Both the position numbers and the translations under genes were made by a program. From Phaeobacter sp. B1627 (GTDB lineage Bacteria > Pseudomonadota > Alphaproteobacteria > Rhodobacterales > Rhodobacteraceae): DNA of 64,000 bases. The DNA is taken from contig NZ_VCNK01000029.1 in assembly GCF_006265095.1 (NCBI RefSeq), forward strand, positions 17,696 through 81,695, given 5' to 3'. This document shows positions 37,513-46,925 of the stretch, piece by piece (position 1 is the stretch's first letter; every line of letters begins with the position of its first letter). The notes beneath the pieces are model-generated. The model had not been told where the DNA came from. It saw only the letters and a program-made list of their open reading frames with translations, and did no database searches.

Positions 37513-39409
37513 GCGGAGCCTCCTGTTGCAAGAGCGCCAGCAGTTCTGCGCGCTCAAAGGGTTTTTGCAAAAGCGGAGCCTGCGCCTGCGCGGTATGAAA
37601 GAGCGGATCGGACTGCGGCAGCGAGGTCATCAGAACCACCGGCGGCGCGCCATCGCCAAGCCGATGACACAGGTCGACCCCGGTGGCGCTGCCTTCGAGG
37701 CGGATATCAGAGAGGATCAGCGCAATGCCTTCGACATCCGCCACCAGCGCCACCGCCTCATCGACGCTGGTGGCCTCAATGACGGAATAGCCGAGCTCCA
37801 TCAGCAGTTGCCGATAGGTCGCGCGCAGCGCGTCGCTGTCTTCCACAAGCAGGGCAATGCCGGCTGCGGCCATGGGCGCAATCCGGTAGGGCAGGCGGAG
37901 CGTGACCAGCGCTCCGGAGACCGTATTGCCGATGCGGATGTCGCCGCCTGCGGATTTCACCATGTCGTAGACCATCGACAACCCGAGCCCCGAGCCTTCC
38001 TGACCCTTGGTTGTGAAAAACGGGTTCAGGGCATTGACCAGCGCCTCGGGCGAAAATCCAGGTCCGGTGTCGCCAACGGAAAATTCGATCCATGTCTGCC
38101 CGACCGGGTGGGCGGAGACGGTGATCTGGCCGCTGACGCCACAGGCGTCGCGTGCGTTCAGGATCAGGTTCAAAAGCGCATCCTGCAGGCGGCCCGGGTC
38201 CAGCAGAAACCGGTCCGTTCCGGTGTTGTCCAGAACGCTGAGTCCGATGCCCTGCGGCAGGGAGGGCGTTGCGAGGATCTTCAGCTCGGTCAGAAGCGCG
38301 TGAAGATCGGTGGCCTGTGCACGCAGGCCGCGGTGCCCGGTCATTTCGGCCATACGGTCCAGCAACCGCCCGCCGCGCCGCGCCGCCGACAGGGTGCCGT
38401 CGATCAGCTCCGGGGCGCCTGCGGGCAGATCCATCCGGGAGAGTTTTGTCTGCATTCCAAGAATGATCGTCAGCAAGTTCGAAAAATCATGCGCCAGCCC
38501 GCTGGTCATCTGCGCCGCGATTTCCCGTTTCCGCGCTTGCTGCAGCGCGACGCGGGCCTGGGTTTCCTCTGTCACATCCATCGACAGAATAAAGACCCCC
38601 CCCTCGTGATCCGGGGTAAAGGCAACCCGCAGACGGCGGCTGTTCTGATCTTCGGTGAATTCGAAAACCGGACTGGCACCCTGATAGGCTTTGGCAAGGT
38701 GCGGCTTGATGCGGGCGTAGGCCGATGGTCCCAGTGCGGTCGAGATATGCTGACCGAGAATGCCGGAGGGCCGACCGGGAAAGACCGAGCTCAACCGGCC
38801 GTTGGTGAACGTATAGAAGCCCTCATTGTCCACATGGGCGATATGGGCGGGCATCATCTCGGTGGTCAGCCGGGTGCGCGCCTCGATTTGGGTGAGCTGC
38901 CGTTTGGTTTCTTCCAGTGTCTTGATCGTCGCGGCAAGATTGCGGTTGGTGGCGGATAATTCCTCGGTGTAGTTCATCACCTGATCCGAGAGTTCTTCCG
39001 AGCGCGCGCGCAGCAATTGCTCCACGCGTTTGGTGCGGGTGATGTCGGTATAGACCGTCACCCAACCACCCTGCGGCAGCGGTGCACCCTCGATCGAGAT
39101 CACTTGCCCGTTGGCCCGCTGGCGCTCCACGTAATGGGGAACGAACGCGCGGGCCTGATCAACACGCTGCTGCACAAAGTCATCGATGTCGTCGATGGTT
39201 CCATAGTCGCCCTGTTCGGCGATGAAGCGGATGGTGTCGGCAAAGCTCGCCCCCTCCCGCACCAGATGCGCGGGCAGGTTGAACATTTCCTGAAAGCGAT
39301 GATTGCAGGCCGCCAGCCGCAACGCATCGTCATAGACAGACAAGGCCTGTGCAATCAGGTTCAACCCGGCATCGATCATGGCGGTACGTTGTGCGGTGGT
39401 CTGTTTCAT
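37505..39409 (-). CDS. Hybrid sensor histidine kinase with receiver
   Basis: 634 residues. Order: PAS (residues 10-130, AALSVYDDALRL-like start, GWVTVYTDITRTKR end); coiled coil (140-185); second PAS (190-305); HisKA with LAHDFSNLLTIILG; HATPase_c with NLILNARDA, VGDTGPGFS and GSGLGLSMVYD; receiver at 515-630 (LLVEDSDALRATY, LSDIRLEG, LLQKPFER). No membrane segment, so a cytoplasmic sensor. Similar kinases have PAS_7 domains with unknown ligands. ATG at 39409 follows GGGAGCCGAG. Coupled to the OmpR-type regulator. Confidence 0.93.
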   Translation of the reverse strand: MKQTTAQRTAMIDAGLNLIAQALSVYDDALRLAACNHRFQEMFNLPAHLVREGASFADTIRFIAEQGDYGTIDDIDDFVQQRVDQARAFVPHYVERQRANGQVISIEGAPLPQGGWVTVYTDITRTKRVEQLLRARSEELSDQVMNYTEELSATNRNLAATIKTLEETKRQLTQIEARTRLTTEMMPAHIAHVDNEGFYTFTNGRLSSVFPGRPSGILGQHISTALGPSAYARIKPHLAKAYQGASPVFEFTEDQNSRRLRVAFTPDHEGGVFILSMDVTEETQARVALQQARKREIAAQMTSGLAHDFSNLLTIILGMQTKLSRMDLPAGAPELIDGTLSAARRGGRLLDRMAEMTGHRGLRAQATDLHALLTELKILATPSLPQGIGLSVLDNTGTDRFLLDPGRLQDALLNLILNARDACGVSGQITVSAHPVGQTWIEFSVGDTGPGFSPEALVNALNPFFTTKGQEGSGLGLSMVYDMVKSAGGDIRIGNTVSGALVTLRLPYRIAPMAAAGIALLVEDSDALRATYRQLLMELGYSVIEATSVDEAVALVADVEGIALILSDIRLEGSATGVDLCHRLGDGAPPVVLMTSLPQSDPLFHTAQAQAPLLQKPFERAELLALLQQEAPHA

Positions 39410-39659
39410 CTCGGCTCCCCGCACATTGGCTAGCAGGTTGCGACAGGGAGGCAAAGCGGCTTGTCCCGGCGCAGGGTTTGGCCTGCCTCCGGCAAATAGT
39501 TTGCACTTGTTACAATTCGAAAGGTTTCAGAAATCATCGCGAAAAACTTGCTTTGTTACGTGAGGGCTGTCCTAATATGGACATAAGGATCGCCCCGCAC
39601 ACCCGTGCGAGTGGCGGCCAATCCGGTCGGGGAGGACCGGATACGGGAGGAGTAAATAC

Positions 39660-41645
39660 GTGTCTCACACCGCTGCGCAGACCTCGTCTGGCGCCGGGCA
39701 GTTGTTGTCTGTGCCGGCCCTGCTGGAGAGAAACGCCACTGTCTATGCTGATCGCCCGGCCTACCGGGAGAAGGAATTCGGCATCTGGCAGAGCTGGACC
39801 TGGAAAGAAACCGCCGATGAAATCGACGCGCTTGCGTTGGGGCTTCTGAGCCTTGGGGTGTCGGAGGGCGATTTCATTGCCATCATCGGTCGCAACCGGC
39901 CTTCGCTGTATTGGTCCATGGTGGCCGCGCAGAGTGTCGGCGCCGTGCCGGTGCCGATCTATCAGGATTCCGGCCCCGACGAGATGGCCTATGTTCTGGA
40001 CCATTGCGGTGCGGCCTATGTGATCGCCGGCGATCAGGAGCAAGTCGACAAGGTTGTCGAAATCAAGGATCAACTGGAGAACCTCCGCCATGTGATCTAC
40101 GTCGACCCCAGAGGTCTGCGGAAATATGATCATGAACATCTGCACCCCTATAAAGAAGTGCAGTCGCAGGGCCGCGCCGCGCCCGCCGAAATCAGGTCGG
40201 ATCTGGCGGCCCGGCGGGCCCGGCTGACGTATGACAGTACCTGTGTCATGCTCTACACCTCGGGAACCACAGGCCGTCCCAAGGGCGTGGTGCTGTCCAA
40301 CAAGAACGTCATCGAGAGCGCCAAGAATGTCAGCGAATTCGACCATCTGACGGAACGTGAAGAGGTGCTGTCGTATCTGCCGATGGCCTGGGTCGGTGAT
40401 TTCATCTTTTCGCTCGGTCAAAGCTATTGGTGTGGTTTCTGCGTCAATTGCCCGGAAAGCCCGGAGACGATGATGACGGACCTTCGCGAGATCGGGCCGA
40501 CCTATTTCTTTGCGCCGCCCCGGGTGTTCGAGGGCCAGCTGACCAATGTCATGATCCGGATGGAGGACGCCGGTCGTCTGAAGCAGCGGATGTTTCACTA
40601 CTTCCTTGCGCATGCAAAGAAGGTTGGCGGGCGCATTCTGGACGGCAAGCCGGTGAGCGGGGCGGACCGGTTGAAATACTGGCTCGGCAATCTGCTGATC
40701 TACGGCCCGCTGAAAGACACGCTGGGATACGGGCGTATTCGCGTGGGCTATACGGCAGGCGAGGCGATCGGGCCGGAGATCTTCGATTTCTACCGGAGTC
40801 TCGGGATCAACCTGAAGCAGCTTTATGGTCAGACCGAAGCCACGGTTTTCATCACGGTGCAGCCGGATGGCGAAGTGCGGGCGGATACGGTTGGAGTGCC
40901 GGCGCCTGACGTCGAGATCAAGATCGATGACACCGGAGAGATCCACTACCGTTCGCCCGGCACCTTTGTCGAATATTACAAGAACGCTGAATCGACGGCA
41001 TCAACCAAGGACGCCGAAGGCTGGGTCGCGACGGGGGATGCGGGGTTCATCGAAGAGAGCTCGGGACATTTGCGGATCATCGACCGGGCCAAGGATGTGG
41101 GCAAAATGGCAGATGGTGCGATGTTTGCGCCGAAATACGTGGAGAACAAGCTGAAGTTCTACCCCGATATTCTGGAAGCCGTGGTGTTCGGGAACGGGCG
41201 CGATCGCTGTGTGGCGTTTATCAATATCGACCTGACCGCGGTGGGGAACTGGGCCGAGCGCAACAATATCGCCTACGGATCCTATCAGGAGCTGGCCGGG
41301 CATCCCCGCGTGCTGGAAACGATCCGGTCGCATGTGGAGGCGGTCAACACCTCGGTGGCGCAGGACGAAATGCTGTCGGGCTGTCAGGTCCATCGCTTTG
41401 TGGTGCTGCACAAGGAACTGGATGCGGATGATGGCGAGATCACCCGCACCGGCAAGGTCCGCCGCCGCATCGTCGAGGAGAAATTCGCCGATATCATCAC
41501 CGCGCTCTATGACGGTTCCGATCAGGTCTCGACCCGGACCGAAGTCACCTATGAGGACGGGCGCAAGGGCGCAATCAGTGCCACGCTCAGCCTTGTGGAT
41601 GCCAAGGTGCAATCCGCGATCACCCGCGCGGTGGCGGCAGAATGA
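39660..41645 (+). CDS. AMP-binding acyl-CoA ligase (FadD-like)
   Basis: 661 residues, of the long-chain acyl-CoA synthetase type. The P-loop-like motif MLYTSGTTGRPKGVV (about residue 198) and YGQTEATVFIT (A5) followed by WVATGDAGFIEE (A7) define an adenylate-forming ligase. Reaction: acid + ATP + CoA to acyl-CoA + AMP + PPi. GTG at 39660 has GGGAGGAG 8 nt upstream. It is the first gene of a cluster with a complete LIV-type importer and a second CoA ligase, so the substrate is probably the imported acid rather than a bulk fatty acid. The 250-bp divergent region to the kinase must hold its promoter. Confidence 0.9.
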   Translation: MSHTAAQTSSGAGQLLSVPALLERNATVYADRPAYREKEFGIWQSWTWKETADEIDALALGLLSLGVSEGDFIAIIGRNRPSLYWSMVAAQSVGAVPVPIYQDSGPDEMAYVLDHCGAAYVIAGDQEQVDKVVEIKDQLENLRHVIYVDPRGLRKYDHEHLHPYKEVQSQGRAAPAEIRSDLAARRARLTYDSTCVMLYTSGTTGRPKGVVLSNKNVIESAKNVSEFDHLTEREEVLSYLPMAWVGDFIFSLGQSYWCGFCVNCPESPETMMTDLREIGPTYFFAPPRVFEGQLTNVMIRMEDAGRLKQRMFHYFLAHAKKVGGRILDGKPVSGADRLKYWLGNLLIYGPLKDTLGYGRIRVGYTAGEAIGPEIFDFYRSLGINLKQLYGQTEATVFITVQPDGEVRADTVGVPAPDVEIKIDDTGEIHYRSPGTFVEYYKNAESTASTKDAEGWVATGDAGFIEESSGHLRIIDRAKDVGKMADGAMFAPKYVENKLKFYPDILEAVVFGNGRDRCVAFINIDLTAVGNWAERNNIAYGSYQELAGHPRVLETIRSHVEAVNTSVAQDEMLSGCQVHRFVVLHKELDADDGEITRTGKVRRRIVEEKFADIITALYDGSDQVSTRTEVTYEDGRKGAISATLSLVDAKVQSAITRAVAAE

Positions 41646-41732
41646 GGCCGGTCGGATCGACGCTCGTGCAGGCAAGCTGCACATCGCCCCGCCCGCCGTC
41701 CCCACATGCGACAGAAACCGAAGGAGGGGCCC

Positions 41733-42551
41733 ATGCTTGACCAATCCGACAGCTATGTGACCGAGGATGGCCGCACCATTGGCCCCGTGGTCATGGAGAT
41801 GAAGAATATCACGCTGCGCTTTGGGGGTGTGGTCGCCATCAAGGATATCTCCTTTGATATCCGCGAGGGCGAAATCCGCGCGATCATTGGCCCGAACGGG
41901 GCGGGCAAGTCCTCGATGCTGAATGTGATCTCGGGGTTTTACGTACCGCAGGACGGCGAGGTGCTGTTTCACGGCAAGAAGCGCCCGCCGATGCGCCCCT
42001 ATGAGGTCGCGCGTCAGGGCATTGCCCGGACCTTTCAGAACATTGCCTTGTTTGATGGTATGAGCGTTCTCGACAACGTGATGACCGGGCGTTTGAACTA
42101 TATGAAAACGAACCTTTTTCAGCAGGCCTTGTGGAAGGGCTGGGCTGAGAAGGAAGAGACCGAAAACCGGGAGGTGGTCGAAAAGATCATCGATTTCCTC
42201 GAAATACAGGCCATTCGCAAGACCCCTGTCGCGCGGTTGCCCTACGGGTTGAAAAAGCGCGTCGAACTGGCCCGGGCCCTGGCCGCGGAGCCCAAACTGT
42301 TGCTGCTGGATGAGCCGATGGCGGGAATGAACGTCGAGGAGAAAGAGGACATGTCCCGCTTTATTCTCGATGTGAATGATGAATTCGGCACCACCATTGC
42401 CTTGATCGAGCATGACATGGGCGTGGTCATGGATCTGAGCGACCGGGTCGTGGTGATGGATTACGGCAAGAAAATCGGCGACGGCACACCCGAAGAGGTG
42501 CGCAACAACCAGGATGTGATCGATGCCTATCTGGGGGTGTCCCATGACTGA
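41733..42551 (+). CDS. LivG-type ABC transporter ATP-binding protein
   Basis: 272 residues. Walker A GPNGAGKSSML, LivG-specific insertion and GIARTFQNIALF, signature region LPYGLKKRVELARAL (divergent LSGG), Walker B LLLLDEPMAGM, switch His ALIEHDMGVVM. ATG at 41733 follows AAGGAGGGG. It is one of two ATPases of a HAAT-family importer (LivGF type) whose other parts lie at 42.6, 44.4, 45.5 and 46.9 kb. Confidence 0.93.
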   Translation: MLDQSDSYVTEDGRTIGPVVMEMKNITLRFGGVVAIKDISFDIREGEIRAIIGPNGAGKSSMLNVISGFYVPQDGEVLFHGKKRPPMRPYEVARQGIARTFQNIALFDGMSVLDNVMTGRLNYMKTNLFQQALWKGWAEKEETENREVVEKIIDFLEIQAIRKTPVARLPYGLKKRVELARALAAEPKLLLLDEPMAGMNVEEKEDMSRFILDVNDEFGTTIALIEHDMGVVMDLSDRVVVMDYGKKIGDGTPEEVRNNQDVIDAYLGVSHD

Positions 42552-42580
42552 GGCTGCAGAAAAATACAAGGAGGCGTGCC

Positions 42581-43567
42581 ATGTCTGATCAACTGATCTT
42601 TGCCATGGAGGTGACGCTGAACGGATTGATGGCGGGCGTGCTCTATGCGCTGGTGGCGCTGGGCTTCGTGCTGATTTACAAGGCGTCGGGCATTTTCAAC
42701 TATGCACAGGGCGTCATGGCGCTGTTCGCGGCGATGACCCTTGTCGGGATCATGAACGGGCAGGTGCCGTTTTCGCATCTGATCAACGCCATGTTTGGCG
42801 GGCACACGACCCATTTCGGCTGGACGGTGCCGTCGCTGGTGGCGATTTTGATGACGGTTGGCGTCATGGTTGTCCTCGCGTGGCTGGTGCAGGTCCTGGT
42901 GATGAAACATCTCGTGGGCCAGGAGCCGATCATCCTGTTCATGGCCACCATCGGATTGGCCTACTTCCTCGAAGGGGTGGCGGACCTGATGTGGGGGTCA
43001 GAAATCAAAACTCTGGATGTCGGATTGCCGCAGGGGATCAACCTGTGGATCGACGAGACGACCTTTGGGATTTTCGGTTACGGCTTCTTTATCGACAACC
43101 TGGACATCGTGGCGACAGTGATCGCGGCACTGTTGGTCACGGGGCTGGTGCTCTTCAGCCAATACACCAAGCAGGGGCGGGCCATGCGGGCGGTGGCGGA
43201 TGATCACCAGGCGGCGCTGTCGGTGGGGATCTCTCTGAACTTCATCTGGGTGCTGGTCTGGTCCGTCGCGGGGTTTGTCGCGCTGGTTGCAGGCATCATG
43301 TGGGGCACCAAATCGGGCGTTCAGTTCTCGCTGTCGCTGATTGCGCTCAAGGCCCTGCCGGTGCTGATGCTCGGAGGCTTCACTTCGATACCCGGAGCCA
43401 TTGTCGGCGGCCTCATCATCGGGGTCGGGGAAAAACTCTTTGAGTTTCTCATCGGCCCGATGGTGGGTGGCGCAACCGAGAACTGGTTTGCCTATGTGCT
43501 TGCGCTGATCTTCCTGGTGTTCCGCCCGCAGGGCCTTTTCGGAGAGAAGATCATTGAGCGCGTCTGA
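42581..43567 (+). CDS. LivH-type ABC transporter permease
   Basis: 328 residues with about eight membrane helices. ALVALGFVLIYKASGIFNYAQG is the LivH start signature (split in two segments), followed by RAVADDHQAALSVGI and AIVGGLIIGVGEKL. ATG at 42581 follows AAGGAGGCGTGCC. Inner-membrane channel subunit with the LivM-type protein at 44.4 kb. The reverse-oriented SHOCT-like gene follows immediately. Confidence 0.93.
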   Translation: MSDQLIFAMEVTLNGLMAGVLYALVALGFVLIYKASGIFNYAQGVMALFAAMTLVGIMNGQVPFSHLINAMFGGHTTHFGWTVPSLVAILMTVGVMVVLAWLVQVLVMKHLVGQEPIILFMATIGLAYFLEGVADLMWGSEIKTLDVGLPQGINLWIDETTFGIFGYGFFIDNLDIVATVIAALLVTGLVLFSQYTKQGRAMRAVADDHQAALSVGISLNFIWVLVWSVAGFVALVAGIMWGTKSGVQFSLSLIALKALPVLMLGGFTSIPGAIVGGLIIGVGEKLFEFLIGPMVGGATENWFAYVLALIFLVFRPQGLFGEKIIERV

Positions 43568-43603
43568 GCCGGATCTCTTCCCTGCGGGGCCAGCTCTGCA
43601 GCG

Positions 43604-44080
43604 TCAAGTCTGCATCCGCTGGAAGGCTGCGATGACGATGGCGGCAAACACCGTAATGGCCAGCGTCAGCGCAATGGTGATGTCACCAATCAGCCGCCCG
43701 ATCAGAAAGGTCATGAGGCCGGCCGCGCAGAGACCGATAAAAATGAGCCCCCAGAAGGATGTAATATCGTCCGGATTGCCGACCGTATTGCCGACTGTGG
43801 TCTCCGGTCGGGCCTGCGGCCGCCCTGCGGACGGGCCCGAGGACGGGTTTGGCGTATCCGTCACGGGTCTTGATGCGGGGCCCGGTGCCGATCTTGGCCG
43901 GGCCGGTGCAGCACGTGCCGCTGGCTGCGGCCGCGGTCGCGCCGAAAATGTCGGCGTGACATCCGCATCCTCGACTGAAGCCAGAATCCTTTCTCTTTCA
44001 GTTGCATATTCCTTGGCGGAAATATCGCCACGCTTCCGGGCAGCATCCAGCTGCCGGATTTCTTCCAAAATCGCAGTCAT
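43604..44080 (-). CDS. SHOCT-like small membrane protein, reversed inside the transporter cluster
   Basis: 158 residues. N-terminal SHOCT-like helical hairpin (IRQLDAARKRGDISAKEYAT, about 7-40), a long Pro/Ala/Arg-rich linker (50-100), then two hydrophobic segments at the C-terminus (FWGLIFIGLCAAGLMTFLI and TIALTLAITVFAAIVIAAF). SHOCT domains are short oligomerisation modules found at ends of bacterial membrane proteins. ATG at 44080; a GTG three codons earlier is possible. It is opposite to all its neighbours and separates livH from livM. Function unknown. Confidence 0.75.
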   Translation of the reverse strand: MTAILEEIRQLDAARKRGDISAKEYATERERILASVEDADVTPTFSARPRPQPAARAAPARPRSAPGPASRPVTDTPNPSSGPSAGRPQARPETTVGNTVGNPDDITSFWGLIFIGLCAAGLMTFLIGRLIGDITIALTLAITVFAAIVIAAFQRMQT

Positions 44081-44106
44081 CTTACCCACTCACATTTCCC
44101 ACGCAG

Positions 44107-44141
44107 AATGTGGCGAACAGATTTGGGCAAAATGTGGCGAA
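44107..44141. promoter_or_regulatory. Direct repeat AATGTGGCGAA x2
   Basis: Two identical 11-mers at 44107-44117 and 44131-44141 (24 bp apart, so on similar helix faces) lie just upstream of the SHOCT-like gene and 217 bp before livM. Candidate regulator site; no known consensus. Confidence 0.4.
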
Positions 44142-44357
44142 ACACGGAAATCTGACGAAATGGTTAACGGCGTCCGTGGCGCGAAGAGCCTGCCGCTTGA
44201 CCGGGTCACCGCCCCTCCGGCGCGTGTGAAGGGGCCTCGCCGAGGCCTGAAACGCGCTTTCGCCTCGACATGGGGGCTGTCTAGGGGACGGTCCCCGCTC
44301 CTGTCTCGGCGGGGCCAGGTGAGCAATTATAACGTAAATACAGGGAGCCTCTGAGCC

Positions 44358-45434
44358 ATGTTCTATCGTGAAGCCGGAGATTTCAAACTCTCCTATGTCG
44401 AGGACAGCCAGACCTTTCCGATCCGGTTTGACCGCTATCGCTACTTTGCCGTCCTGGCCGTCGCATACGGGGTGATCCCGTTCTTCGTTAACGACTACTG
44501 GGCCAATGCCATCCTGCTGCCCTTTCTGATCTATGCCATCGCCGCAATCGGGCTGAATATTCTGGTCGGATACTGCGGGCAGGTGAGTCTCGGGACGGGC
44601 GGGTTCATGGCGGTCGGGGCCTATGCCTGCTACAAGTTGATGACAGCCTTTCCGGACGTGTCGATGTTCATCCATGTGCTGCTGGCCGGGGGGATCACCG
44701 CGCTGATCTGCGTGCTGTTCGGCCTGCCCTCGCTCCGGATCAAGGGGTTTTACCTCGCGGTGGCAACGCTCGCGGCCCAGTTCTTTCTGGTGTGGCTCTT
44801 CAATCGGGTCCCGTGGTTTTACAACTACTCCGCGTCAGGCCAGATCAATGCGCCCGAACGCGAGGTCTTTGGCATCATTGTCACCGGTCCGAATGCTCCG
44901 GCCTGGGCTACTTATATGTTCTGTCTGATCTTTGTGACCTTCTGTGCCGTCGTGGCCCGCAATCTGACGCGCGGGACGCAGGGGCGGACATGGATGGCGA
45001 TCCGGGACATGGACATTGCGGCCGAAATCATCGGGGTCAGCCCGCTGAAAGCCAAGATGACGGCCTTTGCGGTCTCGGGGTTCTTCGTCGGCATATCGGG
45101 GGCGCTGTTCTTTTCGGTCTACCTCGGCGCGGTCGAAGTCGGCGAGGCATTCGGGATCAACAAGTCGTTCCTCGTCCTGTTCATGGTGATCATCGGCGGA
45201 TTGGGGTCGATTTTTGGCTCCTTTGCGGGGGCGGCATTCCTGGTGCTCCTGCCTGTGGTTCTCAAAGTGGTCGGCGTCGACATGCTGGGCTGGCCGACGG
45301 ATATCGTCGCCCATTTCCAGCTGGTGATCGTCGGCGCGTTGATTGTGACCTTCCTGATCCTTGAACCGCACGGGCTGGCTCAGCTCTGGCGGGTGGCAAA
45401 GGAGAAGCTGCGGCTTTGGCCCTTCCCGCACTAA
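44358..45434 (+). CDS. LivM-type ABC transporter permease
   Basis: 358 residues, about nine membrane helices after a soluble N-terminus. AIAAIGLNILVGYCGQVSLG is the LivM signature; RTWMAIRDMDIAAEIIGV is the EAA-like loop contacting the ATPases. A 277-bp gap with GC hairpins precedes it, so it may have its own promoter because the gene before it is reversed. ATG at 44358. Confidence 0.93.
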   Translation: MFYREAGDFKLSYVEDSQTFPIRFDRYRYFAVLAVAYGVIPFFVNDYWANAILLPFLIYAIAAIGLNILVGYCGQVSLGTGGFMAVGAYACYKLMTAFPDVSMFIHVLLAGGITALICVLFGLPSLRIKGFYLAVATLAAQFFLVWLFNRVPWFYNYSASGQINAPEREVFGIIVTGPNAPAWATYMFCLIFVTFCAVVARNLTRGTQGRTWMAIRDMDIAAEIIGVSPLKAKMTAFAVSGFFVGISGALFFSVYLGAVEVGEAFGINKSFLVLFMVIIGGLGSIFGSFAGAAFLVLLPVVLKVVGVDMLGWPTDIVAHFQLVIVGALIVTFLILEPHGLAQLWRVAKEKLRLWPFPH

Positions 45435-45522
45435 CCGGGACATGACACTCGGCGGGGCCTGTCGGAGGAGGCCGGCCCCGATCCTGCACACATCGGAAAA
45501 ATTCAAGGGAGGATGACACCCG

Positions 45523-46806
45523 ATGAAACTGAAACTGACGACACTGGCGCTTGGTGCGCTGATGATGGCCGGCCCCGCTATGGCCGACCTGGTATTCCCG
45601 GATCTGAGCTATCGCACGGGTCCCTATGCGGCGGGCGGTATCCCGTTCTCTGATGGCTACAATGACTATTTCACCCTCATCAACGAGCGTGACGGTGGGA
45701 TCGGTGGCGTCAAGGCCCGCGTGGTCGAATGCGAAACCGGTTACAACACCGAAAAAGGCGTGGAGTGCTACGAGTCCACCAAGGGCGAAGGCGCGTTGGT
45801 GTATCAGCCGCTGTCGACCGGGATCACCTATCAGCTCATTCCCAAAGCGACGGCCGACGGGATCCCAATGCATACCATGGGCTATGGCCGGACATCAGCC
45901 GCCAATGGCAAGGTTTTCAGCAATGTGTTCAACTATCCCGCCAACTATTGGGACGGGGCGTCCGGGGTGGTCAACTACCTGCTGGAAGAGAACGCAGGCG
46001 ACATCAAAGGCAAGAAGCTCGCGCTGGTCTACCACAACTCCGCCTATGGCAAGGAGCCGATCCGCACGCTGGAAGAGCTGTCCAAGAAGCATGGCTTTGA
46101 GCTGAGCCTGCTGCCGGTGGACCATCCCGGTCAGGAACAGAAATCCCAGTGGCTGCAGATCCGCCGCGATCGTCCCGACTATGTGGTGATGTGGGGCTGG
46201 GGTGTGATGAACCAGGTCGGCGTACAGGAAGCCGCCAACATCCGTTTCCCGATGGAGAATTTCATCGGTGTATGGTGGTCCGGTGCCGAACACGATGTGA
46301 TCCCGGCCGGCGCGAAGGCCGACGGTTACAAGGCGATCACCTTCCACAATGTTGGTCGGGATTTCCCGGTGTTTGACGATGTGCAGACCTATGTCGTGGA
46401 CAAAGGGCTGGCAGCGGGCGCCGGGGATCAGATCGGGAATGTGCTCTATAACCGTGGCTTTTACGCGGCGATGCTCGCTGTAGAAGCGGCCAAGAAAGCG
46501 CAGGAAATTCACGGTGTTGCCGATATCGACGCGGGGATGATGCGGGACGGCATGGAAGCGCTGGAAATCACCCAGGAGCTGATGACGGAACTTGGCATGC
46601 CCAGCTTTGGCCCGTCCTTTTCGGTCTCTTGTGAAAACCACGGCGGTCCTGGTCTTGTTGGTATGACCCAGTGGGACGCGGACACGCAGACCTGGTCGAT
46701 GATCTCGGGCTTCAACCCGACGGATGTCGACGTCATCGGGGCACTGGTTGCCGAGGATTCTGCCTCCTATGCGGCCGAAGCCAACATCGAAGAGCGCTGC
46801 AACTGA
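45523..46806 (+). CDS. LivJ/K-like substrate-binding protein (HAAT family)
   Basis: 427 residues, long for the family. Signal peptide MKLKLTTLALGALMMAGPAMA; mature part begins DLVFPDLSYRTGPYAAGGIP, a type I periplasmic-binding fold (GGVKARVVECETGYNTEKGV in the first lobe, KLALVYHNSAYGKEPI in the second). Members beside CoA ligases bind organic acids rather than leucine; the ligand cannot be told from sequence. An 11-bp hairpin directly after the stop probably stabilises this abundant-protein message. Confidence 0.93.
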   Translation: MKLKLTTLALGALMMAGPAMADLVFPDLSYRTGPYAAGGIPFSDGYNDYFTLINERDGGIGGVKARVVECETGYNTEKGVECYESTKGEGALVYQPLSTGITYQLIPKATADGIPMHTMGYGRTSAANGKVFSNVFNYPANYWDGASGVVNYLLEENAGDIKGKKLALVYHNSAYGKEPIRTLEELSKKHGFELSLLPVDHPGQEQKSQWLQIRRDRPDYVVMWGWGVMNQVGVQEAANIRFPMENFIGVWWSGAEHDVIPAGAKADGYKAITFHNVGRDFPVFDDVQTYVVDKGLAAGAGDQIGNVLYNRGFYAAMLAVEAAKKAQEIHGVADIDAGMMRDGMEALEITQELMTELGMPSFGPSFSVSCENHGGPGLVGMTQWDADTQTWSMISGFNPTDVDVIGALVAEDSASYAAEANIEERCN

Positions 46807-46814
46807 TGCGCGCG

Positions 46815-46843
46815 CCGCGCCGGGGCATCCACCCCCGGCGCGG
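46815..46843 (+). other. 11-bp hairpin between binding-protein gene and livF
   Basis: CCGCGCCGGGG / CCCCGGCGCGG around 7 nt, 8 bp after the stop at 46806, no T-tract. This fits an mRNA-stabilising or attenuating hairpin, which would keep the binding protein more abundant than the ATPase downstream. Confidence 0.7.
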
Positions 46844-46925
46844 ACACTGACACCTCTGATACGGCCACAGTTTGCCGGATTCGAACCGTCCCGACGGGAC
46901 AACTGTGAAGGAATAGGCGATCGAT

